In this document: positions 28,983-36,970 of the stretch, piece after piece
Layout of the letters: each line of letters starts with the position of its first letter
How positions within the stretch are numbered: the stretch's first letter is position 1
NCBI GenBank assembly: GCA_017516305.1
Contig: JAFXDB010000241.1
Span: 1 to 50,293, forward strand
Origin: Clostridia bacterium
GTDB taxonomy: Bacteria > Bacillota > Clostridia > Christensenellales > Aristaeellaceae
Length of the DNA stretch: 50,293 bases
Reading direction: 5' to 3'
Position numbers and translations under genes: made by a program
The notes under the pieces: generated by a model
Told to the model about the DNA's origin: nothing
Databases searched by the model: none
What the model saw: only the letters and a program-made list of their open reading frames with translations

Positions 28983-30596
28983 TCAGACCAGATATTTCTT
29001 CAGCGTCCGCCGGACAGCGCCGGGGCCCGCCAGCATCTCACGGACATAGCCGATGATTTTCTCCGCCAGACCGGCGCGAACCAGATCGACGCCGAAGATA
29101 TTGGCGTTTTTCAGCACCGGCTCCAGCTTGCCTTCCAGGCTGGCAGGGGCGGACAGCTTCACGCCCGCAAGCTGGTTCTGCAGCTCCTCCAGCAGCGGGT
29201 CGGCAGAGCATTGCATCGGCTCTCCCCTGTCGTCCACAGCCACCAGGTAGCGCAGCCATCCGGCCAGCGCCAGCGGAATGGCCGTCAGGCGCTGCACATC
29301 CAGCGTCGGAGAAGCCAGGTAAGCCTTGATGGTCTCGCCGAAGCGGATGCCGACCTTCTGGGAGGTGTCGGTGGCAATGCGCTGGGGCATATCAGGAATG
29401 AAGGGGTTGGGCAGGCGCTGACGGACGACCTCGTCGATGAACTTCTTCGGGTCGATGATGCCGGGGTCAGTCACCACGGGCAGACCCTCGGTGTAGCCGA
29501 TGGTCTTGACCAGCTTGGCCAGCTCCGGATCCTTCATTTCGTCAGCAATGGAGGTGTAGCCCAGCAGACAGCCGTATACTGCAAGCGCGGTATGCAGGGG
29601 GTTCAGGCAGGTGGTGACCTTCATGCGCTCGGTCATGTTAACGGTTTCGCGGTCGCAGAAGTACACGCCCGCCTTTTCCAGGGCGGGGCGGCCATTGGGG
29701 AAGCGGTCCTCCACCACCAGATACTGGGGCACCTCCGCGTTGACGAAGGGCGCAATGTAGGTGCCCTTACCGGTCACCACAGGCTCCATATCGTCAAAGC
29801 CGAGGCCCGTGAGCTGATCGCGGATGACATTGGCCGGGCGGGGGGTGATCTTGTCGATCATCGTCCAGGGGAAGGAAACCGTCGCCTCATCGGCGACGTA
29901 AGCAGCAAATGCCGCAGGGCAGTAGCCCTGCTCGACCCAGCCGTCGATGATGGTCAGCACCGCCTGGCGGAGCTTCTCGCCGTTGTGGCTGCAGTTGTCC
30001 ATGGACACCATGGCAATGGGATACGCACCGGCACGGAAGCGCTCCAGCAGCATCGCCGCCACCACGGACATGGCGTGGCGGGCCTTCAGCGGGCCTGCGG
30101 CAATGTCCGCCTGCACCAGACCGGTCAGCTCGCCTGCAGGGGTGGTGACGGCATAGCCCTTCTCGGTGATGGTGAAGGAAGCCATCTGCAGGGAGGGATT
30201 GCGGAACGCCTCGCACAGCACCGGCCAGTCCACCACATTCTGGCAGTCCGCCTTCAGCCCCCTTGCAATGGAGGCGATGACCTCCATATCTGTGGAGCCA
30301 TCGGGTTTGAGGGCCACCATCAGCGTCATGGCGTCATGGGGCGCATAGATCATGTCGATGATGTCGTAATCGAAGGTCTCGGCAGCAATGATGCCCGCGT
30401 CGGCATCTCCGGTGTTGAGCAGCTTCTGCTGCAGGCCCGCAATAAAGCCGCGGAAGATGTTGCCCGCGCCAAAGTGTACCCAGACGGGCGCTTCCGCCGT
30501 CTTGTCGGCCATCTGCTGCCAGTCAAAGGACGGGAGCTTCACGCCGTTCATCGTGTAATTGTGTACATCCTGAATTCCCTGATAAGAGAGCTTCAT
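28983..30596 (-). CDS. Mannitol dehydrogenase family oxidoreductase, possible fructuronate reductase
   Basis: This is a 537-aa NAD(P)-dependent long-chain polyol dehydrogenase. An N-terminal Rossmann domain (VWVHFGAGNIFRGFIAG, about residues 36-52) precedes the all-helical mannitol dehydrogenase C-terminal domain, with MVSMDNCSHNGEKL, KVTTCLNPLHTALAVYG and LPNPFIPDMPQRIATDTSQKV. The family includes mannitol, arabinitol and altronate dehydrogenases and fructuronate reductase (UxuB). Fructuronate reductase is the best contextual guess because the GH67 locus would release glucuronate; UxuA/UxaC partners are not in the window. It has a strong promoter of its own at 30712-30740 and a terminator, so it is monocistronic. 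Confidence 0.82.
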   Translation of the reverse strand: MKLSYQGIQDVHNYTMNGVKLPSFDWQQMADKTAEAPVWVHFGAGNIFRGFIAGLQQKLLNTGDADAGIIAAETFDYDIIDMIYAPHDAMTLMVALKPDGSTDMEVIASIARGLKADCQNVVDWPVLCEAFRNPSLQMASFTITEKGYAVTTPAGELTGLVQADIAAGPLKARHAMSVVAAMLLERFRAGAYPIAMVSMDNCSHNGEKLRQAVLTIIDGWVEQGYCPAAFAAYVADEATVSFPWTMIDKITPRPANVIRDQLTGLGFDDMEPVVTGKGTYIAPFVNAEVPQYLVVEDRFPNGRPALEKAGVYFCDRETVNMTERMKVTTCLNPLHTALAVYGCLLGYTSIADEMKDPELAKLVKTIGYTEGLPVVTDPGIIDPKKFIDEVVRQRLPNPFIPDMPQRIATDTSQKVGIRFGETIKAYLASPTLDVQRLTAIPLALAGWLRYLVAVDDRGEPMQCSADPLLEELQNQLAGVKLSAPASLEGKLEPVLKNANIFGVDLVRAGLAEKIIGYVREMLAGPGAVRRTLKKYLV

Positions 30597-30711
30597 TTTC
30601 TTCTCTTTGCCTCCCCTTGCTTGTAAGCTTCATGAGGTCAGAACTATCCGGAGCATCCGGAAATCTTCCCGCTTCATCCTGCTGTAAGATGATGCCTTTT
30701 CTTTTGATGGT

Positions 30712-30740
30712 ATTATAAGCCCATCATCCTGCAAAGTCAA
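30712..30740 (-). promoter_or_regulatory. Predicted sigma-A promoter of the mannitol dehydrogenase-family gene
   Basis: On the minus strand TTGACT (30740-30735), 17 bp, then TATAAT (30717-30712). The leader is about 110 nt. GATGG and CCATC flank the -10 box as a short dyad. Confidence 0.8.
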
Positions 30741-30752
30741 CGATGGTTTTTT

Positions 30753-31118
30753 TCACTTCCCGTCCGGCGTCCGCGCTTTGTGCACAGAATCGGGAATCTT
30801 CCAGCGTGTCATGTTGCGCTCATGCTTGGCGCGGTATGCGTTTTCAAACTCTTCCGGTGTGATCCCGTAGCACAGCAGAACATCGTTGAAGTACATCAGC
30901 ACATCCGTGAGCTCCTCAATGAAGTCCGCCCGCACTTCCGGGGTGTTCATAATGTTCCAGTGCCCCTTGCGTTTAAGCACCTGTCCGGCCTCGCCCACCT
31001 CGCCGATCATCCACATCAGCTTACTCAGGCCCCGGGCAGGTTCGATGGGCTCCCACCATTCTTTGTAGCGCTCCTGCAAAGCGATCTGCATCTGACGCAT
31101 CTGCTCTATATCAAGCAT
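30753..31118 (-). CDS. MazG-like nucleotide pyrophosphohydrolase
   Basis: The 121-aa all-alpha NTP pyrophosphatase has the EExxE...ExxD metal motif as GEVGEAGQVLK followed by FIEELTDVLMYFND. Such enzymes hydrolyse non-canonical or excess nucleoside triphosphates to monophosphates. AAGGAGAG lies seven bases before the ATG. It reads away from the TetM-like gene, with overlapping divergent promoters between them. Its end lies 12 bp from the -35 box of the next minus-strand gene; no terminator was recognised. Confidence 0.85.
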   Translation of the reverse strand: MLDIEQMRQMQIALQERYKEWWEPIEPARGLSKLMWMIGEVGEAGQVLKRKGHWNIMNTPEVRADFIEELTDVLMYFNDVLLCYGITPEEFENAYRAKHERNMTRWKIPDSVHKARTPDGK

Positions 31119-31152
31119 CCGTATCTCTCCTTACATCGAATTAGTTTCATAT

Positions 31153-31181
31153 ATTATGACACATCTTGCCCAGGATTGCAA
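31153..31181 (-). promoter_or_regulatory. Predicted promoter of the mazG-like gene
   Basis: On the minus strand TTGCAA (31181-31176), 17 bp, then CATAAT (31158-31153). It interlocks with the rightward promoter at 31166-31194. Confidence 0.7.
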
Positions 31182-31194
31182 CTTGTGTTATTAT
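31166..31194 (+). promoter_or_regulatory. Predicted promoter of the TetM-like GTPase gene
   Basis: TTGCCC (31166-31171), 17 bp, then TATTAT (31189-31194). It shares 16 bp with the leftward promoter, so the two are likely mutually exclusive. No leader peptide or attenuator of the tet(M) type fits in the 30-nt leader. Confidence 0.6.
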
Positions 31195-31227
31195 TAGTAA
31201 ACCCATTCCTTTATGAGGAGCAACACC

Positions 31228-33162
31228 ATGCGCAAGACCATCGGCATCCTCGCCCATGTGGATGCAGGCAAAACCACCTTCTCCGAGCGCGTTTTGTATC
31301 ACACGCAGGCCATCCGCAAAATCGGCCGCGTAGATCATCAGGACGCCTTCCTGGATTCACACAGCCTGGAAAAGCAGCGCGGCATCACCATCTTTTCGGG
31401 CCTGGCATCCTTCCTGATGGACGGCGACACCTATTACTGGCTGGACACCCCGGGGCACGTCGATTTCTCCACGGAGATGGAGCGCGCCCTGTCCGTCATG
31501 GACTATGCGGTGCTCATCATCTCCTGCGCCGAGGGCGTCCAGAGCCACACAGAGACCGTCTGGCAGCTGCTGAAGCAGTATGGCGTCCCGGTTTTTGTGT
31601 TCCTCAACAAGCTTGACCGCGCCGGAGCCGATCCGGAGCGCGTCATCCGCGAAATGAAGAACCGGCTGTCCCACGACTTGCTTGATCTTCGCTACTTCCA
31701 GACCAATAGTCGGTTTTCTGACGAGGAAGCAGAGGCGATTGCCGAACGCGACGAAAAGCTGCTGGAGCGGCTGTTTTCCGATGGTCTGGACGAAAACATG
31801 TGGCTGTCCTCCCTGTCGGAGCAGGTCGCTGCGCGGCAGGCATTCCCGGTCATGGCAGGCGTCGCATTGGAAGGACAGGGCATTCCCGAATTCCTGTCCG
31901 TACTGAGCCGACTGACGTATACAGACCGGAAGTCGGACGATGTATTCTCTGCCCGCTGCTATCAGGTGCGCCATGACCCCGCCGGACAGCGCATCGCTTT
32001 CCTGAAGCTGCTCTCCGGTACGCTCCACGTCAAGGACATGCTCCCCGACGGGCAGAAGGTCAACGAGCTGCGCATTTATCACGGCGACAAGTACAGGCCC
32101 GCCGATGTGGCATTCGCAGGCGACATCGTCGGCATCCCCGGCCTGGAGGGCGTCCGCCCCGGCGATATGGTGGGTGCAGGTGAACCCGTCCGCTTCCGTA
32201 CGGAGCCCATGATGGCCGCTGACGTCCTGTGGGATGAAAAATCCGTCCCCGCGTTCCGCATGATGCAGGCCCTGCGCATCCTGGAGGATGAGGAGCCCAC
32301 CCTCACCGTCACCGAGACCGCCGGACACATCGCCGTGCGCGTCATGGGCCGCATTCAGCTGGAAGTGCTGAAGACGCTGCTGCAGGAGCGTTTCGGCTTT
32401 GCGGTCACCTTCGGCCCCACCCATGTGCTGTACCGGGAGACCATCGCCGCGCCATCCATCGGCGTGGGGCATTACGAACCCCTGCGACACTACGCCGAGT
32501 GCCACGTCCGGCTGGTGCCCACTGCCCCAGGCAGCGGTGTTACTTTCCGGAGCCTCTGCCATGTGGACGTGCTGAACCTGAACTGGCAGCGACTCATCGC
32601 GGGGCACGTCAGCGAAAAGCGGCACAAGGGCGTGCTGACCGGCGCACCGCTGACGGACGTCGAAGTCCAGCTGCTCACCGGCCGCGCTCACCTGAAGCAC
32701 ACCGAGGGCGGCGACTTCCGCCAGGCCACCTACCGCGCCATCCGCAACGCACTGATGTACGCCGAATCCGTGCTGCTGGAGCCCGTGGCAGGCTTCGCTC
32801 TGCGGGCCCCTGCGGACATGTACGGCAGCCTGACGGGCGCCCTCTCCCGACTGCAGGCCGATGTGGACGTGCCCGAATATGAGGATGACAGCGTCATCCT
32901 ACGGGGCGAGTGTCCCTACGCCGTCTTCGCCCCCTGGCAGGAGGACTTCCTCTCCCTGACCCACGGACGCGGCGCCCTGCGCGTGTGGATGAGCCGCTAC
33001 GCCCCCTGCCACGACCAGTCCGCCATCGTTGAGGCCAGTGGCTACAACCCCTGCGCGGACGACACGCCGGATTCCGTCTTCTGCAGCCACGGCGCGGGCT
33101 TCAATGTGCCATGGAACGAGGTGCGCGCTTACATGCACATGAGTCATGAGGAGTTCTTGTAA
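31228..33162 (+). CDS. TetM/EF-G-like translational GTPase
   Basis: The 644-aa product has G1 AHVDAGKTT (K15), switch II DTPGHVDF and G4 NKLDRA, then EF-G-like domains II-V, and is collinear with ribosomal protection proteins such as TetM (639 aa). Those bind the ribosome as EF-G does and dislodge tetracycline. The domain IV loop that in TetM carries the SPV residues reaching the drug site is replaced here by KHTEGGDFR, so tetracycline resistance is doubtful and a housekeeping or antibiotic-sensing role is possible. I chose the ATG at 31228, seven bases from GAGGAG, over one at 31213 that precedes the site. The serpin gene follows 66 bp later. Confidence 0.85.
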   Translation: MRKTIGILAHVDAGKTTFSERVLYHTQAIRKIGRVDHQDAFLDSHSLEKQRGITIFSGLASFLMDGDTYYWLDTPGHVDFSTEMERALSVMDYAVLIISCAEGVQSHTETVWQLLKQYGVPVFVFLNKLDRAGADPERVIREMKNRLSHDLLDLRYFQTNSRFSDEEAEAIAERDEKLLERLFSDGLDENMWLSSLSEQVAARQAFPVMAGVALEGQGIPEFLSVLSRLTYTDRKSDDVFSARCYQVRHDPAGQRIAFLKLLSGTLHVKDMLPDGQKVNELRIYHGDKYRPADVAFAGDIVGIPGLEGVRPGDMVGAGEPVRFRTEPMMAADVLWDEKSVPAFRMMQALRILEDEEPTLTVTETAGHIAVRVMGRIQLEVLKTLLQERFGFAVTFGPTHVLYRETIAAPSIGVGHYEPLRHYAECHVRLVPTAPGSGVTFRSLCHVDVLNLNWQRLIAGHVSEKRHKGVLTGAPLTDVEVQLLTGRAHLKHTEGGDFRQATYRAIRNALMYAESVLLEPVAGFALRAPADMYGSLTGALSRLQADVDVPEYEDDSVILRGECPYAVFAPWQEDFLSLTHGRGALRVWMSRYAPCHDQSAIVEASGYNPCADDTPDSVFCSHGAGFNVPWNEVRAYMHMSHEEFL

Positions 33163-33228
33163 ATTGATGCGGGTTTGTGAAATACTACCTGCCTTTCATA
33201 CGTTATGCATGATGAAAGGAGTGATTTC

Positions 33229-34545
33229 ATGAAGCAATTCGTGCTTTGGAGCATCTGCCTGATATTGTGCGCGGCGGTGATTCTCATGATGACCATCCCT
33301 GCGTACACCGTCACCGCGGAGATCATCGTCAAGCCGGATACACCCGCTTTGGTACCATACCCAGGCGCATACGCTGACCGGGAAGCATACGATGCCTGGC
33401 GCAGCGCCGTCCGTGAGCGGCAGTCTGTCCCTACCCACAATGACGAGCTTGCCGCGTTCCTGCAGGTGTCCGTCAGTACCTTCCTCGCCGGCAGTGGCTC
33501 TGAAAACCGCGTATATTCGCCCGTGAGCCTGTATATGGCCCTGGCGATGCTGGCAGAAACCACCGGTGGCAGCACCCGGGAGGAGATCCTCACCATGCTG
33601 GGCGCTGAGAATATTGAGACCCTTCGCCAGCAAGCCACCGACGTATGGAAAGCAAACTACTGCGATGACGGCATGCTTATCCGCACGCTGGCCACCTCCC
33701 TGTGGTTGAACGAGGACATCGCTTTCAATCCGGAAACCATGTCTGCCCTGGCAGAGCACTATCATGCCGCCGCTTATCGGGGCGAAATGGGCAGTGAAAA
33801 GCTGAATCATGCCCTGCAAACCTGGCTCAATGATAATACGCTGGGGCTGCTGAAGGAGCAGGCTGCCACCATTCAGCTGCCTGCAGACACTGTGATGGCT
33901 ATCGCCAGCACCGTGGCCTTCAAGGCCCGCTGGAGCAGTGAGTTTTATGAGGGAGACAACATGGTGGATGTATTCCACGCACCCGATGGCGATGTGGAGT
34001 GCACCTACATGCGCAAATCCACACGGACGATGCTGTATTACGCTGACAGCTGGCAGGCCATTTCCCTGCCCTACGACCAGGAGGGCCGCATGATGCTGAT
34101 CCTGCCGGACGAGGGCGTGAGCGTTGATGCCCTGCTGACCGGCAGCGCGTGCCTGAACTGGATCACCGGCCAGGCCACGCCGGATGCCCGCGAATTGCAG
34201 GTAAATCTGTCCCTGCCCAGGTTCGACGTGACCTCCCAGCTGGAACTTTCCGACGGGCTGCAATCCATGGGGCTGACTGAGGTGTTCGACGCATCCCGGG
34301 CAGATTTCTCACCCTTGACGGACGAGCTGATGCCCATCAGCCTCAGCCAGGTGCGCCACGACGCCCGGGTCGTCATCGACGAGGAGGGCACCGAGGCCGC
34401 GGCCTACACGGTAATGATGCTGGCCGGCGCAGCCATACCCACCCAGGTGGAGGAGATCGACTTCGTGCTGGACAGGCCATTCCTGTTTGTCATCACGGGT
34501 GCAGGCGAGCTTCCTCTGTTTATTGGCGTGGTGAATCATCCGTAA
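33229..34545 (+). CDS. Serpin family protease inhibitor, membrane-anchored or secreted
   Basis: The 438-aa product begins with a hydrophobic segment (residues 4-25, signal peptide or anchor, no lipobox). A full serpin fold follows, with VYSPVSLYMALAMLAETTGGSTREEIL, the breach/shutter regions, and an intact hinge EEGTEAAAYTV. Counting from the hinge as in alpha-1-antitrypsin places Ala-Ala at P1-P1' (LAGAAIP), which predicts inhibition of elastase- or subtilisin-like serine proteases. The C-terminal DRPFLFVI...LFIGVV is classical. AAGGAG lies seven bases before the ATG at 33229. Gut bacterial serpins are thought to defend against host or competitor proteases. Confidence 0.93.
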   Translation: MKQFVLWSICLILCAAVILMMTIPAYTVTAEIIVKPDTPALVPYPGAYADREAYDAWRSAVRERQSVPTHNDELAAFLQVSVSTFLAGSGSENRVYSPVSLYMALAMLAETTGGSTREEILTMLGAENIETLRQQATDVWKANYCDDGMLIRTLATSLWLNEDIAFNPETMSALAEHYHAAAYRGEMGSEKLNHALQTWLNDNTLGLLKEQAATIQLPADTVMAIASTVAFKARWSSEFYEGDNMVDVFHAPDGDVECTYMRKSTRTMLYYADSWQAISLPYDQEGRMMLILPDEGVSVDALLTGSACLNWITGQATPDARELQVNLSLPRFDVTSQLELSDGLQSMGLTEVFDASRADFSPLTDELMPISLSQVRHDARVVIDEEGTEAAAYTVMMLAGAAIPTQVEEIDFVLDRPFLFVITGAGELPLFIGVVNHP

Positions 34546-34563
34546 ATCTGCATATCAAAGAAT

Positions 34564-34595
34564 AAAAAAGGCGAAGCCAAACGGCCTCGCCTTTT
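34564..34595. terminator. Bidirectional terminator between serpin and ssrA
   Basis: On the minus strand AAAGGCGAGGCC pairs with GGCTTCGCCTTT (one A-C mismatch) around GTTT, followed by TTTTTTATT. It ends tmRNA; read rightward it has a TTTT tail and can end the serpin transcript. Confidence 0.85.
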
Positions 34596-34598
34596 CAG

Positions 34599-34942
34599 TG
34601 GAGCTGAGGGGAGTCGAACCCCTGTCCGAAAGCTCGCAAACAGAACCTTCTCCGAGCGCAGTCTGTGGTTCAGATTTCCCGCGCGCCTACGCCCACAGAC
34701 AAGAGTAGGCGCGCGGTAGCTTCATGTTACGGACGCATGGCAAAGCTTAGATGCGCTCGTTCCCCGTGCTTTATTACGTTGGTACCCTGCCACACGGGCG
34801 GGCCGGGCCAACGTCACGGCACTTAGGCCGCGAAAGCGAATTCGTTATTGTCAGTTACTTTTTTTCCCTGTTTTTACGTGGTCAGAGTCCACGGCTCGCT
34901 TATCCTGCCCCCGACAACTCCCGTCGAAACCGGATCAGCCCC
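34599..34942 (-). ncRNA. ssrA: Transfer-messenger RNA (tmRNA)
   Basis: tmRNA rescues stalled ribosomes with SmpB and adds a degradation tag. On the minus strand the 5' end GGGGCTG (from 34942) pairs with the 3' end CAGCTCC (34606-34600) to close the acceptor stem. The T-arm GGTTCGACTCCCC lies just before the 3' end, and GTTTCGACGGGAGTTG near the 5' end is typical. CCA is not encoded. The tag reading frame ends in TAA at 34825-34823 and reads (V)TDNNEFAFAA, with the resume codon probably GTA at 34858-34856; GCA is more usual. A GC-rich pseudoknot follows at about 34690-34725. It lies next to smpB, read in the same direction. Confidence 0.95.
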
Positions 34943-35045
34943 ATGTTGACAATCGTCTTCGCTTTATGCGCAGGTTCTTACGCCCTGCTTCCTTTTCAAC
35001 GCGCAGGGAGGAAGGCTTTCTCACCTCTCAGCCTGCGCGGGAAAA
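34943..35045 (-). other. smpB-ssrA spacer with a hairpin
   Basis: This 103-nt gap holds an inverted repeat, CGCGCAGG with CCTGCGCG, enclosing a smaller GAGG/CCTC stem. It lacks a T run, so it may be a processing site or weak terminator after smpB. I could not find a convincing ssrA promoter; tmRNA may be processed from a smpB-ssrA transcript. Confidence 0.4.
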
Positions 35046-35519
35046 TCATTTGTTATGCTCGCGGATGGTGCGGCGGATCTCTCTGTCCGCATCCCGCTTG
35101 GCGGCGCTGTCGCGCTTGTCGTGCTCTGCCTTGCCCTTGCACAGGCCCAGCAGCACCTTGACGCGGCCATCCTTGAGATAGAGCTCCAGTGGGATGAGCG
35201 TGAAGCCCTGACGGGCAACAAGACCGTCCAGCTTGCGGATCTCCTGCTTGTGCATCAGCAGCTTCTTCGCACGCATGGGATCGCGGTTGAAGATGTTGCC
35301 CTGTTCGTAGGGGCTGATGTGCATGCCCTCCACCCAGATCTCGCCATCTCGGATGCGGGCCCAGGATTCCTTTAGGTTTACACGCCCCTGACGGATGCTT
35401 TTGACCTCGGTGCCGAAAAGCGCCACGCCGCACTCGTACTTGTCCTCGACAAAGTAGTCGTGCCAGGCTTTGCGATTCTGCGCCACGGACTTGATCCCCT
35501 TCTGATGCGGCACGTTCAT
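35046..35519 (-). CDS. smpB: SsrA-binding protein SmpB
   Basis: SmpB binds the tRNA-like end of tmRNA and is required for trans-translation. The 157-aa product has the OB-fold signature VAQNRKAWHDYFVEDKYECGVALFGTEVKSIRQGRVNLKESW, then GMHISPYEQGNIFNRDP and the basic C-terminal tail (GLCKGKAEHDKRDSAAKRDADREIRR) that enters the mRNA channel. I chose the ATG at 35519, giving the normal family length; an in-frame ATG at 35570 adds 17 atypical residues. The site AGGGGAGG sits close to the start. It lies 103 bp upstream of ssrA and is driven by a promoter sharing its -35 box with proA. Confidence 0.95.
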   Translation of the reverse strand: MNVPHQKGIKSVAQNRKAWHDYFVEDKYECGVALFGTEVKSIRQGRVNLKESWARIRDGEIWVEGMHISPYEQGNIFNRDPMRAKKLLMHKQEIRKLDGLVARQGFTLIPLELYLKDGRVKVLLGLCKGKAEHDKRDSAAKRDADREIRRTIREHNK

Positions 35520-35584
35520 CGCCTCCCCTCGCCGCTGCCAAAGGCTGTTGACAACGGTATTCGCGTGCACTTTTTCGGTTTTTG

Positions 35585-35613
35585 ATTATAGCACATTTCA
35601 TTTCGCATTGCAA
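35585..35613 (-). promoter_or_regulatory. Promoter of smpB (left half of a symmetric divergent promoter)
   Basis: On the minus strand TTGCAA (35613-35608), exactly 17 bp, then TATAAT (35590-35585), preceded by GC. Because TTGCAA is its own reverse complement, the same six bases are the -35 of the proA promoter. Confidence 0.85.
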
Positions 35614-35636
35614 GCCCTATCTATTCGTGCTATAAT
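35608..35636 (+). promoter_or_regulatory. Promoter of proA (right half of a symmetric divergent promoter)
   Basis: TTGCAA (35608-35613), exactly 17 bp, then TATAAT (35631-35636), also preceded by GC. The leader to the GTG start is about 30 nt. Only one polymerase can occupy the shared -35 at a time. Confidence 0.87.
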
Positions 35637-35671
35637 GTAGGTTGTGATATTATGTACAGGAGGTTGTACCT

Positions 35672-36970
35672 GTGAAAGACCTTCACCAGATGGCTGATGC
35701 AAGCCGGCAGGCAGCCCTCGCGCTCGCCGCTGCGTCCGCCGAAAAGCGCAACGCCGCACTGCTTGCCATGGCACAGACCCTTATGTGCCACAAGAATGAA
35801 ATCTTTGCCGCCAACGAAGCGGATGTGAAAGAGGCGACTGAGGCCAAACTGGCCGCGCCGCTGCTGAACCGGCTGAAGTTCCGCGAGGAGAAGCTGTCCG
35901 CCGTGACCGCCGGTCTGGAAGCGCTGGCCGACCTGGGAGACCCCATCGGCAAGACCACCTATGCCTGCGAATTGACGCAGGGCCTGAAGCTCTACCGCGT
36001 CGCCTGCCCCATCGGCGTCATCGGCGTCATCTTTGAAAGCCGTCCGGACGCCCTGGTGCAGATCGCCTCCCTGGCCCTGAAGAGCGGCAATGCTGTGCTG
36101 CTCAAGGGCGGACGCGAGGCCCTGCGCACCAACGCCGCCCTGTGCGACTGCCTGCGCGAGGCAGCAGAGTCCGCCGGGCTTCCTGCCGATTTCGCTCAGC
36201 TCCTCACCACCCGCGAGGATGTGGCCGCCATGCTGAAGGAGGACGAGCTGATCGACCTGATCATCCCCCGCGGCAGTAACGAATTCGTCCGCTTTATCAT
36301 GGACAACAGCCGTATTCCCGTCCTGGGCCATGCCGACGGCATCTGCCATGTCTATGTGGACAAAGCCGCCGATATCGACATGGCTGTGTCCATCGCTGTG
36401 GACAGCAAGGCGCAGAATGTGGCGGTCTGCAACGCCATGGAGACACTGCTGGTGCACCGTGATATCGCCTCTGCCTTCCTGCCCGCACTGTTGCCCGCCA
36501 TGCAGGAAAAGAACGTGCGCCTGCTGGGCGATGAGGCCGTCCGCGCTGTCATCGACGCAGAGCCCGCCTCCGAGGCCGACTGGGCCACTGAGTATCTTGA
36601 TTACACCCTGTCTATCCGTGTCGTGGACAACCTGGACGCCGCCATCGCCCACATCAACCATTACGGCTCAGGTCATACGGACTGCATCGTGACTTCTGAC
36701 ACGGCTGCTGCCCAGGCCTTCATGACCCGCGTGGATTCCGCTGGCGTGTACCACAACGTGTCCACCCGTTTCGCCGATGGCTTCGTATACGGCTTCGGTG
36801 CGGAGGTGGGTATCGCCACCGGCAAGATCCACGCCCGCGGCCCCATGGGGCTGGAGGGGTTGACCACCTATAAGTACAAGCTCATGGGTTCTGGCCAGCT
36901 GATGGCGGAGATGAAGTCCGGCGCGCGCACCTACACCCACCGCCTGCTCGACGAGGAGTGCCCACTGTAA
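35672..36970 (+). CDS. proA: Gamma-glutamyl phosphate reductase
   Basis: Second step of proline synthesis: NADPH-dependent reduction of glutamyl-5-phosphate to glutamate semialdehyde in the cytoplasm. The 432-aa aldehyde dehydrogenase-fold protein has YRVACPIGVIGVIFESRPDALVQIASLALKSGNAVLLKGG, IIPRGSNEFVRFIM, and the catalytic cysteine region in AQNVAVCNAMETLLVH. YHNVSTRFADGFVYGFGAEVGIATGKIHARGPMGLEGLTTYKY at the end is diagnostic. It starts with GTG, eight bases after AGGAGG. proB is not adjacent. The stop overlaps the next start (TAATG), and proA leads a run of seven plus-strand genes. Confidence 0.97.
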   Translation: MKDLHQMADASRQAALALAAASAEKRNAALLAMAQTLMCHKNEIFAANEADVKEATEAKLAAPLLNRLKFREEKLSAVTAGLEALADLGDPIGKTTYACELTQGLKLYRVACPIGVIGVIFESRPDALVQIASLALKSGNAVLLKGGREALRTNAALCDCLREAAESAGLPADFAQLLTTREDVAAMLKEDELIDLIIPRGSNEFVRFIMDNSRIPVLGHADGICHVYVDKAADIDMAVSIAVDSKAQNVAVCNAMETLLVHRDIASAFLPALLPAMQEKNVRLLGDEAVRAVIDAEPASEADWATEYLDYTLSIRVVDNLDAAIAHINHYGSGHTDCIVTSDTAAAQAFMTRVDSAGVYHNVSTRFADGFVYGFGAEVGIATGKIHARGPMGLEGLTTYKYKLMGSGQLMAEMKSGARTYTHRLLDEECPL

